A stretch of 53,239 nt of DNA from assembly GCA_019912315.1 (NCBI GenBank), contig JAIOJA010000021.1, positions 1-53,239 of the forward strand, read 5' to 3'. The notes below the pieces were generated by a model. The model had not been told where the DNA came from. It did no database searches and saw only the letters and a program-made list of their open reading frames with translations. Origin of the DNA: Planctomycetota bacterium (GTDB lineage: Bacteria > Planctomycetota > UBA8742 > UBA2392). Both the position numbers and the translations under genes were made by a program. Position 1 is the stretch's first letter, and every line of letters begins with the position of its first letter. Below are positions 5,085-14,116 of this stretch, one piece after another.

Positions 5085-8000
5085 TTAGCTGCAGCCCATG
5101 CTGTTGCCGCAGTTCAGACACTTGTAGCAGGCGCCGTTTCTTACCGTGATGTGTCCGCAGACGTCGCACATCGGTGCGTCGCCCATCAGTGATTCCATCT
5201 GCTCGTTCAGCGCGTCTTTCGGCTTTGTCTGCCTGGCCTCGTGTTTCGCGAGCGCGGCCTTGTCCGCGATCTTGCCCGACACCGGCGCTTCGTTCATGTG
5301 CTCGCCGGCGTGGCCTAAATCCTTGGTGTCTTCGCCCTGCTGGGAAAGCAGCGCGGGGCCTTTGACCTCTTCCGGCTTGATGTGCAGGAAGTCCGTGCGA
5401 CCGAGATACTGATGCCCGAGTGTGCGGAACACGAGATCGATCACTGACGTCGCGAGGCGAATGTGCTTGTGACCTTCGACCATGCCCTGCGGCTCGAAGC
5501 GCGTGAACGTAAACGTGTCCACGAATTCTTTCAGCGGCACGCCGTACTGCAGGCCCTTGCTGACCGCGATTGCGAAGCAGTTGAGAATGCTGCGCAGGGT
5601 CGCGCCTTCCTTTGACATATCCAGGAAGATCTCGCCCAGCTCGCCGTCGAGGTACTCGCCCGTGCGCAGGTACATTTTCTGGCCGGAAAGTTTCAGCTCG
5701 TAGGTGAAGCCGCGGCGCTGGGTCGGCAGCGGCTTGCGGTGCAGTCCGCGCGGCGGTGCGGAGTGGGCCACAGCCGCGGGGCCCATTTCCTTCTTCAGCA
5801 CTTCCGTCGCCTTGCCTTCCGGCTTGGTCGGCGCTTCCGCTTCCAGCTTCGCCGTTTCGGTCTTCTTCTTCTTGGTGCTCGTGTTCAGGACCTGGCTGTG
5901 CTTGCTGCCGTCGCGGTAGATGGCGACCGCCTTCAGCCCGAGGTCGTGTGCCTGCATGTATGAGTCGGCGATATCTTCCACCGTGACCTCGTTCGGCATG
6001 TTGATGGTCTTGCTGATCGCGCCGGAGATGAACGGCTGGGCTGCGGCCATCATGCGCACGTGGCCCATGTGATGGATGAAACGCTTGCCGTGCTTGCCGC
6101 AACGGTTGGCGCAATCGAACACGGGCAGGTGTTCACTCTTCAGGAACGGCGCGCCTTCGACAGTCTGGCGACCGCAGATGTGATCGCTGGCGGCTTCCAC
6201 TTCGTCGTCGTCAAAGCCTAGCTCATCGAGCAGGTCAAAGCCCGGCGCGCTCCAGTCGTCCTTCTTGTAGCCGAGGCGCGTCATGGTCTCTTCGCCGAGC
6301 GTCCAGGGGTTCACGGCGAAGGCCAGCTCCAGCGCACCCTGCAGGCCGGTTTCGATGCGGCTCAGGTCGGCGTCACTCAACCCCTTTGCGCGCAAGGCTT
6401 CGTCGTTGATGTAGGGCGCGCCCTTTAATGTGAGCGTCCCGACGACGTGGTCGATGATCGCCTTGCGCTCGTCGGCCGTGTAGCCCAGGTGGTTCAGGGC
6501 GGGCTCAACGCTCTGGTTGATGATCTTGAAATATCCACCGCCAGCGAGCTTCTTGAATTTCACCAGCGCGAAGTCGGGCTCAATGCCGGTCGTGTCGCAA
6601 TCCATCAGCAGGCCGATAGTTCCCGTCGGCGCGATCACGGTTGTCTGGGCGTTGCGGAAGCCGTGCTTCTTGCCGAGATCGACGGCGCGATCCCAGGCCG
6701 TGCGCGAGGCCTCAAGCAGGTAGTCCGGGCAGAATTCCGGATTGATGCCGACGGGGCGGACGCGCAGATTTTCGTACTCCTCGGCCGGCGCGTTGTAGGC
6801 GGCGCGGCGGTGGTTGCGCATTACGCGCAGCATGTCCTTGCCGTTTTCCTTGTAGCGCGGGAAGGGGCCGTGCCCGGCCGCCATCTCGGCTGACGCGGCG
6901 TAGCTTTCGCCAGTCAGGACTGCCGTCACCGCACCGCATACAGCGGTGGCTTTCTTGGAATCGTACGGAATACCGCTGAGCATAAGGCAGGTGCCCATGT
7001 TGGCGTAGCCGAGACCGAGTGTGCGGTAGTCGTATGACTTCTCGGCGATTTCTTCGCTGGGGAACTGGGCCATGAGCACCGAGATTTCCAGCGTGATCGT
7101 CCAGAGGCGCGTGGCGTGCTGAATCGCCGGCACGTCGAACTCCGCCTTCTCCTTGTCGAAGAACTTGATCAGGTTCAGGGACGCCAGGTTGCAGGCCGTG
7201 TCGTCGAGGAACATGTACTCGCTGCACGGGTTGGACGCATTAATGCGCCCGTCCTGGGGGCAGGTGTGCCAGTCGTTGATGATCGTGTCGTACTGCACGC
7301 CCGGGTCAGCGCACTGCCAGGCGGCCTGCGCGACCTGCGCCCAGAGGTCATTGGCCTTGAGGGTCTTGCTGATGTGGTTCTTGTCCGTGCGCCAGCGCAG
7401 GTGCCAGTCGCCGTCACTACGGACAGAGTCAATGAAGTCGCTCGGTACGCGGACGCTGTTGTTGGAATTCTGGCCGCTGACGGTCTGGTAGGCCTCGCCG
7501 TTGAAGTCGGACTCAAGCCCGGCGTCGATCAGGATTTTGGCTTTGTTCTCTTCGTGTGATTTCCAGTTGATGAAGGTCTCGATGTCCGGGTGGTCGAGAT
7601 CAAGGCAGACCATCTTGGCGGCGCGTCTTGTTGTCCCGCCGGATTTGATCGCACCCGCCGCGCGGTCGCCGACCCGCAGGAATGACATGAGCCCGGATGA
7701 CTGCCCGCCGCCGGAGAGCGGCTCACCGCTGCCGCGCAGCTTGCTGAAGTTGGTGCCCGTGCCGCTGCCGTATTTGAACAGGCGCGCTTCGCGGGTCCAC
7801 AGGTCCATGATGCCGCCCTTGCCCACCAGGTCATCGCTGACGTTCTGGATGAAACAGGCGTGCGGCTGGGGGTGGGTGTAGGCGTCCTTCGACTTCGTGA
7901 GCTTGCCGGTGTCCGGGTCAACGTAGTAGTGCCCTTGGCTGGGCCCGGTCAGGTCATACGCCCAGGCCAGCCCGGTGTTGAACCACTGGGGGCTGTTGGG

Positions 8001-8531
8001 CGCGGCGTACTGGTGGATGAGCATGTAGCTCATCTCGTCGTAGTAGGCCTGTGCGTCTTCTGCGGTTTTGAAGTAGCCGTACTTTTCACCCCAGTGACGC
8101 CAGCAACCGGCGAGGCGATTGACCACCTGGCGTGCGCTGCGCTCCGGGCCGTAGACGATGTTGCCGTCGTCGTCCTTGAGGGGCTCCGATTTAATCGGAT
8201 TGGCACCTTCCTTATATTGGGGGACTTGTGCTTTGCGGAAATACTTGCTGATCATGATGTCGGTCGCGAGCTGCGACCACTCGGTCGGGATTTCGGCACC
8301 TTCCATTTGGAAGACGATGCTGCCGTCCGGGTTGGTGATCTTGGTTCCGCGGCGCGCGTACTTGACGTTGGCCAGAACGTCTTCGCCGCGTTTGGTAAAG
8401 CGGCGCGGGATGCTGACGCCGGTCGGGCAGGTTTTGCTCGTGCTGGCGGCGTTGCTGTCGGCGGTTTCGCGCTTGGCTTTGGCGGTGCGGCGCGTCTTTG
8501 TCGTTGTGGGCTTTGCGGTCTTTCGTGACAT
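5085..8531 (-). CDS. nrdJ: Adenosylcobalamin-dependent class II ribonucleotide reductase
   Basis: A 1148-residue protein of the long class II type. It reduces ribonucleotides to deoxyribonucleotides using a cobalamin-derived thiyl radical. The active-site segment NASNPCSEYMFLDDTACN carries the N-C-E triad, and APTGTIGLLMDCDTTGIEPD is the conserved barrel loop. The C-terminal tail ends in a zinc-ribbon CDVCGH...CYKCLNCGNSMGCS, typical of the family, with cysteines that could re-reduce the active site. Residues 1-35 are a lysine/threonine/alanine-rich extension, and a charged, low-complexity linker (around 880-940) separates the barrel from the C-terminal domain. ATG 8531 is followed by this basic extension and I see no better start. 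A structured leader candidate lies at 8589-8642. Oxygen-independent activity suits organisms in low-oxygen niches. Confidence 0.95.
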   Translation of the reverse strand: MSRKTAKPTTTKTRRTAKAKRETADSNAASTSKTCPTGVSIPRRFTKRGEDVLANVKYARRGTKITNPDGSIVFQMEGAEIPTEWSQLATDIMISKYFRKAQVPQYKEGANPIKSEPLKDDDGNIVYGPERSARQVVNRLAGCWRHWGEKYGYFKTAEDAQAYYDEMSYMLIHQYAAPNSPQWFNTGLAWAYDLTGPSQGHYYVDPDTGKLTKSKDAYTHPQPHACFIQNVSDDLVGKGGIMDLWTREARLFKYGSGTGTNFSKLRGSGEPLSGGGQSSGLMSFLRVGDRAAGAIKSGGTTRRAAKMVCLDLDHPDIETFINWKSHEENKAKILIDAGLESDFNGEAYQTVSGQNSNNSVRVPSDFIDSVRSDGDWHLRWRTDKNHISKTLKANDLWAQVAQAAWQCADPGVQYDTIINDWHTCPQDGRINASNPCSEYMFLDDTACNLASLNLIKFFDKEKAEFDVPAIQHATRLWTITLEISVLMAQFPSEEIAEKSYDYRTLGLGYANMGTCLMLSGIPYDSKKATAVCGAVTAVLTGESYAASAEMAAGHGPFPRYKENGKDMLRVMRNHRRAAYNAPAEEYENLRVRPVGINPEFCPDYLLEASRTAWDRAVDLGKKHGFRNAQTTVIAPTGTIGLLMDCDTTGIEPDFALVKFKKLAGGGYFKIINQSVEPALNHLGYTADERKAIIDHVVGTLTLKGAPYINDEALRAKGLSDADLSRIETGLQGALELAFAVNPWTLGEETMTRLGYKKDDWSAPGFDLLDELGFDDDEVEAASDHICGRQTVEGAPFLKSEHLPVFDCANRCGKHGKRFIHHMGHVRMMAAAQPFISGAISKTINMPNEVTVEDIADSYMQAHDLGLKAVAIYRDGSKHSQVLNTSTKKKKTETAKLEAEAPTKPEGKATEVLKKEMGPAAVAHSAPPRGLHRKPLPTQRRGFTYELKLSGQKMYLRTGEYLDGELGEIFLDMSKEGATLRSILNCFAIAVSKGLQYGVPLKEFVDTFTFTRFEPQGMVEGHKHIRLATSVIDLVFRTLGHQYLGRTDFLHIKPEEVKGPALLSQQGEDTKDLGHAGEHMNEAPVSGKIADKAALAKHEARQTKPKDALNEQMESLMGDAPMCDVCGHITVRNGACYKCLNCGNSMGCS

Positions 8532-8984
8532 GCTTGACCTCTTTTGCGGTAACGCGCGAAGGCGGTGTGGCCCATGCGCGGAGTTTTGACTAGGGGCAGT
8601 AAGACCCCGTAAGGGCGAGCCCTTGGCTACGCTATCCCTAGTATCGGCACGTGTATTTGGAGTAGTCGCCGGTCCACCCGACGCCGAGGGGTGAGTATAC
8701 TTGCCTTAGTCACTGCTTCAACGTTAAAGCACAAAATAAGGGGTGTCAGAATCAGGTGAATACCGCATACAGTTTGTGGATTGATTTGGAGTTTCCCACG
8801 GAAATCCAGTCTGTACCGACGTTTGGCAGTCAGGAAAGTCGTGGATGACAGAAACTTGTGGGGCCATAGCGCAACATATGGGGGTACTGTTTCGGGCACA
8901 CCCGCACCTGCACACGTGCGGACTGTCATGGCCCACAGTCGTCCACAGGTTGTGGGATGGATACTGGCAGGCTCAGTGGAAATG
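8532..8984. other. Intergenic region upstream of nrdJ
   Basis: No convincing gene. Close to nrdJ it holds the nested palindromes at 8589-8642. Further up (8774-8955) there are several 9-mers resembling DnaA boxes with mismatches, such as TTTGTGGATTG, CTTGTGGGG and CGTCCACAGG, in a stretch of lower GC. These may be chance matches. Confidence 0.5.
8589..8642 (-). promoter_or_regulatory. Candidate structured leader RNA of nrdJ
   Basis: On the minus strand ACTAGGG (complement of 8636-8642) can pair with CCCTAGT (complement of 8589-8595). Inside lies AAGGG-CTCG-CCCTT (8611-8624), and a competing hairpin pairs GGGG with CCCC (8593-8596 with 8605-8608), overlapping the outer stem. Two mutually exclusive folds about 60-110 bases before the start codon are what an attenuator or riboswitch would show. 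The conserved B12-box of cobalamin riboswitches is not visible. Confidence 0.45.
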
Positions 8985-9404
8985 CTACGCGTCGTCGAGC
9001 TGGTCGGGCGCCGGCATGGCGTTTTCGACGATCTTGTCGCTCTGTTTTTTGACGGCCCGGGTTTCGGTCCAGCCATCGCGGCTGAAGATCAGGTGGGCGA
9101 CGCGGGCTTCATCAAGCTGGAGAATCTCCAGCGTGCTCGCATCCGGCAGCTTGTTGAGCCCGTCACTGGCAATGGAAATGCGAATCGCGAAGTACAGCGT
9201 GCCGGAGGTCTTCATGAGCACCAGCCCGCTTTCAGTCAGTTTGCCGCCGGCGCCGCTGCTGGCGTCGATCATGAAGTGCCAGCCGGTCGGGCGCATGCGG
9301 TGACGTGTCGCGTACTGCGACAATCGCTGGCGCGCGTGCTCACGCAGCAGCATCAAGGCCGAGCGCACGGCTGTTCGGAGGTCATCTTTCACGGCGGTAC
9401 TCAC
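8985..9404 (-). CDS. Hypothetical protein, 139 residues
   Basis: I do not recognise this protein. It starts with GTG 9404 (VSTAVKDDLRT), has an N-terminal helix-rich, arginine-rich part (residues 1-35), then a region predicted as beta strands (HFMIDASSGAGG, TLYFAIRISI) and a charged C-terminus ending PDQLDDA. No signal peptide and no membrane segment. Amino-acid composition is that of a soluble globular protein, and the opposite-strand frame over this region is arginine/alanine-rich junk. It is in line with the downstream nrdJ but separated from it by 450 bases. Confidence 0.6.
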   Translation of the reverse strand: MSTAVKDDLRTAVRSALMLLREHARQRLSQYATRHRMRPTGWHFMIDASSGAGGKLTESGLVLMKTSGTLYFAIRISIASDGLNKLPDASTLEILQLDEARVAHLIFSRDGWTETRAVKKQSDKIVENAMPAPDQLDDA

Positions 9405-9489
9405 CTGGACGACCGATTGTGGTTTACCCCGAACGTGAACGCCAGCCCCGACCTGTGCCCTAGCGAATGCTTGAGAGTAGAAAGGCGAG

Positions 9490-11124
9490 CTAGCCTTTGG
9501 GATGGATCAGCAGCTTGGACTGTAGCCTGGCTGGGTTGCGGGCGTCGATGTAGAGGACGTGGGTCAGCCCGCCGTTGCGCTCGTCGCCTTTGGGCCCGTG
9601 GTTGTACTCGCCGACGGCCAGCAGGAAGCGCCCGGGGAAGGGTAGCACCACGTCAAAGCGCCCTTCGCGCTCATCGTAATCCCATCGCCCGTAATACCAG
9701 CGGGCATACTCGGGCCAGTGCTCGGTGGCGCGGCGACCAAGCACTTCGGCCAGCTTCCGCGCGCCGTCGGCGCCGAATTCGTGGCCGGGCTCATAAGGGC
9801 CTGTGCCCTTGGTCTGGTAGAATCGAATGACGTCGTACGGATGATATTCTTGCAACTTGCCGTTTGCGCGATGCCGGTCAAAGCGTTCCGGGAAATAGCC
9901 ATACCCGATTGCGCGTTGGACGTCCGTCCAATCGTTGAACTCCGGCCAGTCCTCGGGAACGGGGAAGAGATCCAGCGCCGCGTCGAGAATGGCTGACTGC
10001 CGATCCACGTTTGCGCCCAGTTTCAGGACTTCCGGGTGAGGTACAGTTTCATGGATGGAAACCAGCAGCTCACGTGCCTTGAGTGTGACTTCCACAGGCC
10101 CCACCGCATTCTCCAACGCGGATCGTTCCAGCAGCACCGGCACATACCCGGGCGCTGAGACGAAGAAGCACTCTTCCCTGCCCTGACTCTTCGGCATGTT
10201 TGTCGGTTTGGACATCCAAGGAAAACGCAGCATCCCGTCAGTACTCGAGCGGCCATAAATCTGGACGCCATCCCAGGTCACCATTACATCTGAAACTGGC
10301 TCACCCTCCGCGTCCCGCACGTGGACCTGTCGGAAGTATGCATAGTCGGAAGGAAAGCTGCGAAAGGAGTACCACGCTTGTCCAGATACAAGGATGTCAT
10401 GACGGAGGCTACTACCAGACTGGCTTATGCGAGCATCAATCGGGAGCATGCTTGGGCCGGTGATGCGCAGACCGATAGTCTCAGAACGTCGGTAAGAATA
10501 GGGCACTACGAGAGATGTCTCTCCATCAGTTCCCGACAGGGAATACACAACGGTTCCCTCGTGAGAAATTGCTTCCACATTGCACGGTTGCCACCACTCC
10601 AGCGATGCATCATGTTCGAACCAACCAAGGCGAATCTCCAGCATTCCATCTGGCTGCATTGGACTGAAAAAGTCGCCGGTACCGAAGCGCTTCGGGCTTC
10701 CGCGATAGCCCCATGCCTCCAAGAATACAGGGGTTCCTAGATACTCTTTCTCTGATTGGGGCCGGACTGCGTCTCGCCGAGCACGAGGCAGTTGCCAAGC
10801 CAAGCGGTTGTTGGCGAAATCGGCAGGAGCCCATGGCTGATTTTCGAGCGTGTCAGGGAAGTTCGGCTCCTCGACAGAGTTGCCGTTGCCGAGGGCCTCA
10901 CCGCTGTCATTCGCGTCCGGCGGCTGTCTGGGCGCGCCGTTCGCCCTGTCATCGTTGGCCTTTGGCGTGCCGCTACCGTTCGCTGATCTGTCATGTGAAA
11001 TCTGACCCGGTCGGGGCGAGGATTGGCGGTGCCTTTCCGGGCCCCACAGCAGCCACGCCGCCCCCGCGATCAGCAGGATGGCGACCGGAAGAGCGAACCA
11101 CAGTGGATTCCGCGGGCGCTTCAT
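9490..11124 (-). CDS. Membrane-anchored exported protein with a carboxypeptidase-regulatory-like domain
   Basis: A 544-residue protein of unknown function. Residues 8-27 (WFALPVAILLIAGAAWLLW) form one membrane anchor preceded by basic residues, so the bulk should lie outside the cytoplasm. A Gly/Asn/Asp/Pro-rich low-complexity linker follows (about 30-95). Around residues 265-300, VRDAEGEPVSDVMVTWDG...STDGMLRFPW resembles the carboxypeptidase-regulatory or Big-type beta-sandwich repeat. The C-terminal part is rich in Trp and Tyr. Its ATG overlaps the stop of the RTX gene (ATGA), so the two are probably translated together and may act together at the cell surface. Confidence 0.7.
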   Translation of the reverse strand: MKRPRNPLWFALPVAILLIAGAAWLLWGPERHRQSSPRPGQISHDRSANGSGTPKANDDRANGAPRQPPDANDSGEALGNGNSVEEPNFPDTLENQPWAPADFANNRLAWQLPRARRDAVRPQSEKEYLGTPVFLEAWGYRGSPKRFGTGDFFSPMQPDGMLEIRLGWFEHDASLEWWQPCNVEAISHEGTVVYSLSGTDGETSLVVPYSYRRSETIGLRITGPSMLPIDARISQSGSSLRHDILVSGQAWYSFRSFPSDYAYFRQVHVRDAEGEPVSDVMVTWDGVQIYGRSSTDGMLRFPWMSKPTNMPKSQGREECFFVSAPGYVPVLLERSALENAVGPVEVTLKARELLVSIHETVPHPEVLKLGANVDRQSAILDAALDLFPVPEDWPEFNDWTDVQRAIGYGYFPERFDRHRANGKLQEYHPYDVIRFYQTKGTGPYEPGHEFGADGARKLAEVLGRRATEHWPEYARWYYGRWDYDEREGRFDVVLPFPGRFLLAVGEYNHGPKGDERNGGLTHVLYIDARNPARLQSKLLIHPKG

Positions 11125-13151
11125 GGGTTCTCACCGAGTTTGTTGGCGGTACTCAGGTTCAGCCCTGAAGTGGCGGCCGTGGCGGTTTCAACCTGCCAAT
11201 CCACGTCGTTGACGTCCACATCGTCAATCCAGAATACGTCTAAGTCGTTGTCGCCGTATACGGTATCGGGCGCGGCGCCTGGCTCTGGATCCGGCAGGTG
11301 ATTGTCGAAGCAATCCAGCGTATCAGAGCCGGCTCCACCGCTGAGGGTGTCACGTTTAGTTCCGGAGCGGTCGATCAATGTGTCGTCGCCGTTTTCTCCG
11401 TACAATTTGTCCTCGCCGTTGCCACCGTCAATCTCATCCTCGCCGGTTGAATCGCCCTGGCCTGTGCCGTCTCCGCCGTAGAGCGTGTCGTTGTCGTCAT
11501 CGCCCCAGATCAGATCGTTGCCATTGTCACCGTAGATGGTGTCGACCCCGCCGGCGCCGGCCAGGAAGTCGTTGCCTCCGCCGCCGTGGATCGTATCCCC
11601 ATCCGCGCCGCCATTAATCTTGTCCGCGCCTTCCTGAGGGTACTTAGGACTTCCCGCCACCCAGTCGCCGTAGATTGTGTCGTTACCGCCCTGGCCGTAA
11701 ATGGTGTCATTGCCGCCTTCGCCCCAGATGGTGTCTCCGCCGTCGCCGCCCACGATGGTGTCGTTGCCGGCCGTCTCACCCAGCACAAGGTTGGTTTCGC
11801 CGTAGATCGTGTCGCCCCCGTCACCGCCGAGAATCTTGTCGTCACCGAGTCCGCCCCAGAGGAAGTCATTGCCATCGCCGCCGTCGATAACAGCTGTGGC
11901 GCCGCTTTCATCACCATCGTTGCCATAGAGATAGTCGCCGCCAGGACTCGTGGCACCAGTGGTTCCACCGTCGCCTTCGATTCGGTCAGCACCTTCGCCT
12001 CCGTCGATGGTGTCGTTCCCGCCGCAGCCGTAGATTTCATCGGCATGCTTGCCACCGTAGTAGACCTGGTCGTGTCCCATGCCGCAACTGATGTTGTAGG
12101 ATTCCCAACTGTCGTAGACCTTGATGTCGTCGTCGCCCGCACTTGAGAACTCGTCCGACTCCCACTCACCCCGGATGATCCCCTTGTTCTTCTCCAGGTG
12201 GATCACGTCTGCCCCACCGTCGCCGTAGATTCTGATTTTGCCGTCGTTACCTGTGGCTGTGAACTCAGCCACGTAGATGGTGTCCACTCCCGGCCCGCCG
12301 TGGACTTCATCGTCTCCGCCGCCCGTCCAGATGTTATCGTCACCGCCGGTCGTGTGGGCTGTGACCTGGTATTCGTCGCCATAGATTTCGTCCTTTCCGG
12401 AACCTCCCCATATCTTGTCGAACCCGTTGTCACCCGGGTTGCTGGTTGAGCCGCCTCCGACAGCAATTTGGCCGGCCCCGTCACCCAAGATGAGCCAGTC
12501 ACCGCCCTTCCGCCCCCAAAGAGTGTCGTCGCCGTCTTCGCCCCAGATTCTGTCGTCGCCATCCTGGCCATCGGCTTCGTCGTCACCGCTGCCGCACAGA
12601 ATCAAGTCGTTGCCAGCGCCGCCCGTGATTTCGTCAAGACCTTCCAAGCCGAACAGGAAGTCGGCCCCCGGGCCGCCCGTGATGTCATCGTTACCGCCGA
12701 AGCCGAAGATGATGGCCTGTTCCGATGAGGACAGACCGCTCGCGTCCAGCCCGGATGTGTCACTCTTGCTTGTCCCGAACCACACGCGGAAGTCGCCGAC
12801 TTCCAGCGGCCCGACGACGCTGCTGCCGGCCTCGCCTGTCAACGGTTCGGTGCCTACATCACCATCGTCGACCGTGTATTCGTACGGCGGATCGCCGTCG
12901 AGTCCGGTGATCGTAATGCTGCACTCATTAATCCCGACCTTGAGTGTGCCGTCCTCCAGGGTCCAGAAGCCCGGACCGGGTGCATCAAAGGTTAAACCAA
13001 GGCCAGCGTCGTTATACGTGGGAGGAGTTTGAGAGATTTCGCTTGGAGCCGATTCCCTTTCGGGGAAGTGGCTTGGCGGAGTTGCGGCTACAAGTGCGGC
13101 TGGAAGCAGCATACAAGTGGCAACAAAAGCGAAGCGCAGGACACGGTTCAT
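11121..13151 (-). CDS. Secreted RTX-type calcium-binding repeat protein
   Basis: A 676-residue protein with a signal peptide (LRFAFVATCMLLPAALVAA) and an N-terminal domain of about 130 residues. From about residue 150 to 640 it consists of nonapeptide-type repeats of the GGxGxDxx class (GGNDDITGGPGADFLFG, GDDTLWGRKGGDWL, GGDGGDTIYGE). Such repeats bind calcium in parallel beta-rolls. The presence of an N-terminal signal peptide suggests Sec export, not the type I route typical of RTX toxins. GAGGAG lies 8 bases upstream of ATG 13151. A run of twelve C lies 36-47 bases upstream of the start. It is translationally coupled to the membrane-anchored protein downstream. No toxin or enzyme domain is visible. 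Confidence 0.88.
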   Translation of the reverse strand: MNRVLRFAFVATCMLLPAALVAATPPSHFPERESAPSEISQTPPTYNDAGLGLTFDAPGPGFWTLEDGTLKVGINECSITITGLDGDPPYEYTVDDGDVGTEPLTGEAGSSVVGPLEVGDFRVWFGTSKSDTSGLDASGLSSSEQAIIFGFGGNDDITGGPGADFLFGLEGLDEITGGAGNDLILCGSGDDEADGQDGDDRIWGEDGDDTLWGRKGGDWLILGDGAGQIAVGGGSTSNPGDNGFDKIWGGSGKDEIYGDEYQVTAHTTGGDDNIWTGGGDDEVHGGPGVDTIYVAEFTATGNDGKIRIYGDGGADVIHLEKNKGIIRGEWESDEFSSAGDDDIKVYDSWESYNISCGMGHDQVYYGGKHADEIYGCGGNDTIDGGEGADRIEGDGGTTGATSPGGDYLYGNDGDESGATAVIDGGDGNDFLWGGLGDDKILGGDGGDTIYGETNLVLGETAGNDTIVGGDGGDTIWGEGGNDTIYGQGGNDTIYGDWVAGSPKYPQEGADKINGGADGDTIHGGGGNDFLAGAGGVDTIYGDNGNDLIWGDDDNDTLYGGDGTGQGDSTGEDEIDGGNGEDKLYGENGDDTLIDRSGTKRDTLSGGAGSDTLDCFDNHLPDPEPGAAPDTVYGDNDLDVFWIDDVDVNDVDWQVETATAATSGLNLSTANKLGENP

Positions 13152-13186
13152 TCGAGACTCCTCAACAGTTTGTTTGTTCGAGACTG

Positions 13187-13198
13187 CCCCCCCCCCCC
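13187..13198. repeat. Homopolymeric tract of twelve C upstream of the RTX gene
   Basis: Twelve C residues in a row (G on the coding strand) lie between the RTX start codon and its presumed promoter in 13199-13255. Tracts of this length slip during replication and are a known cause of phase variation in surface-protein genes. It may also be an error-prone position of the assembly. Confidence 0.8.
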
Positions 13199-13261
13199 AA
13201 GTGAGAATGCAAGCACAATATTACGTATCCCGTTTGTGTGATGGACTGATGCGACAAGTTG

Positions 13262-14098
13262 CTAATCGCCCATTTCGATGGGTGGGTTTACTTTGATACC
13301 GCTGGTTTCTTTGGGTGTGGGTGCGCCGCTCGCGATCCAGTCTTCGATCAGCTTGATCTCTTCGGCCGGCAGGGGGTTCATGCCGAACGGCATGTGCGGG
13401 TGCTTTAAACCCTTGATGTGCATGAGCAGCGGGGAGTTTTCGGCGTAGGGGACGACGCTTGGGCGCGGGTTGCCGAAGTCGTCGACGGCGCCGCGCATGA
13501 TGCCCTCGATGCTCATCAGGTCGAGCTTGCGTGGCTTGGCTCCCCATGTCGCCAGCCAGCCAGCGCCGCCTTCCGGGTTGGTGTTGAACGAGGCCTTGGG
13601 GTCGGGGCCGTAGTGGCAGCCGTTGCAGCGCCGGCGCATAACGTCCACGACTTCACTTGCAGCCACAGTCCTTTTCGGCGACGGCACCGCATTGGCGATG
13701 TACCACGCCAGCTCGCGGGCTTGCTCCTGCGTCATGTTCACTTGCAACATGCCGGACCAGGGGATGCGTTTTGCCGGGTGCTGAATCCCCTCGGCCAGCC
13801 ACTCCAGTCGTGTGCGGGTCCAGGTCTTGTCGAGCGCCGGCGCGAAAATCACCGACATCAGGTGCGGGTTGCCGTTTTCATCCCAGGTCGGCTTCACGAT
13901 TTCATCGCCGAGTGAGTGGCACTGCTTGCAGTTGAACTGGTCCCAGAGGGCGCGCCCGGTTTCCAGGCGTGTCGGGTCCGGCGAGTCTTCGCGTTCCGGA
14001 CGCCAGTCGGGCAGAGACGCAATGCCGTCCTTGGCTTTCAGCAGCAGGTAACGCGTCAGCAGCGTCACTTCCCGGTCGGTCAAGCCGAGGTCGGGCAT
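13262..14098 (-). CDS. Multiheme cytochrome c, 3' portion after an in-frame TGA
   Basis: This reading frame is a direct continuation of the gene at 14117-14488: codons TGA CAG AAC TCG GGC GAC CGC lie between them in the same frame. Counting from ATG 14098 it has two heme sites, CKQCH (57-61) and CNGCH (158-162). The MPDLGLT segment at its start is the usual region of the axial methionine for the first cytochrome domain, so the natural protein is almost certainly the fused form of about 400 residues with four CXXCH sites. ATG 14098 has no clear Shine-Dalgarno sequence. Role: probably periplasmic electron transfer. Whether it is expressed depends on read-through, re-initiation or a sequencing error. 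Confidence 0.8.
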   Translation of the reverse strand: MPDLGLTDREVTLLTRYLLLKAKDGIASLPDWRPEREDSPDPTRLETGRALWDQFNCKQCHSLGDEIVKPTWDENGNPHLMSVIFAPALDKTWTRTRLEWLAEGIQHPAKRIPWSGMLQVNMTQEQARELAWYIANAVPSPKRTVAASEVVDVMRRRCNGCHYGPDPKASFNTNPEGGAGWLATWGAKPRKLDLMSIEGIMRGAVDDFGNPRPSVVPYAENSPLLMHIKGLKHPHMPFGMNPLPAEEIKLIEDWIASGAPTPKETSGIKVNPPIEMGD

Positions 14099-14116
14099 GC
14101 GGTCGCCCGAGTTCTG

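Noticed and set aside
8532..8700. Cobalamin riboswitch before nrdJ
   Set aside because: No B12 box (GCCACTG-like) is visible. The hairpins are reported as an unassigned element.
8627..9076. Minus-strand 149-residue frame upstream of nrdJ
   Set aside because: It overlaps the end of the better-supported gene at 8985 and the leader element, and its composition is not protein-like.
8781..9830. A 349-residue plus-strand frame
   Set aside because: Low-complexity arginine/glycine-rich sequence; the minus-strand genes at 8985 and 9490 have normal protein composition.
11378..12910. Tandem repeats in the RTX region considered as a CRISPR-like array or minisatellite
   Set aside because: The repeats are protein-level GGxGxDxx nonapeptides of diverged codon use, without identical DNA repeats and spacers.
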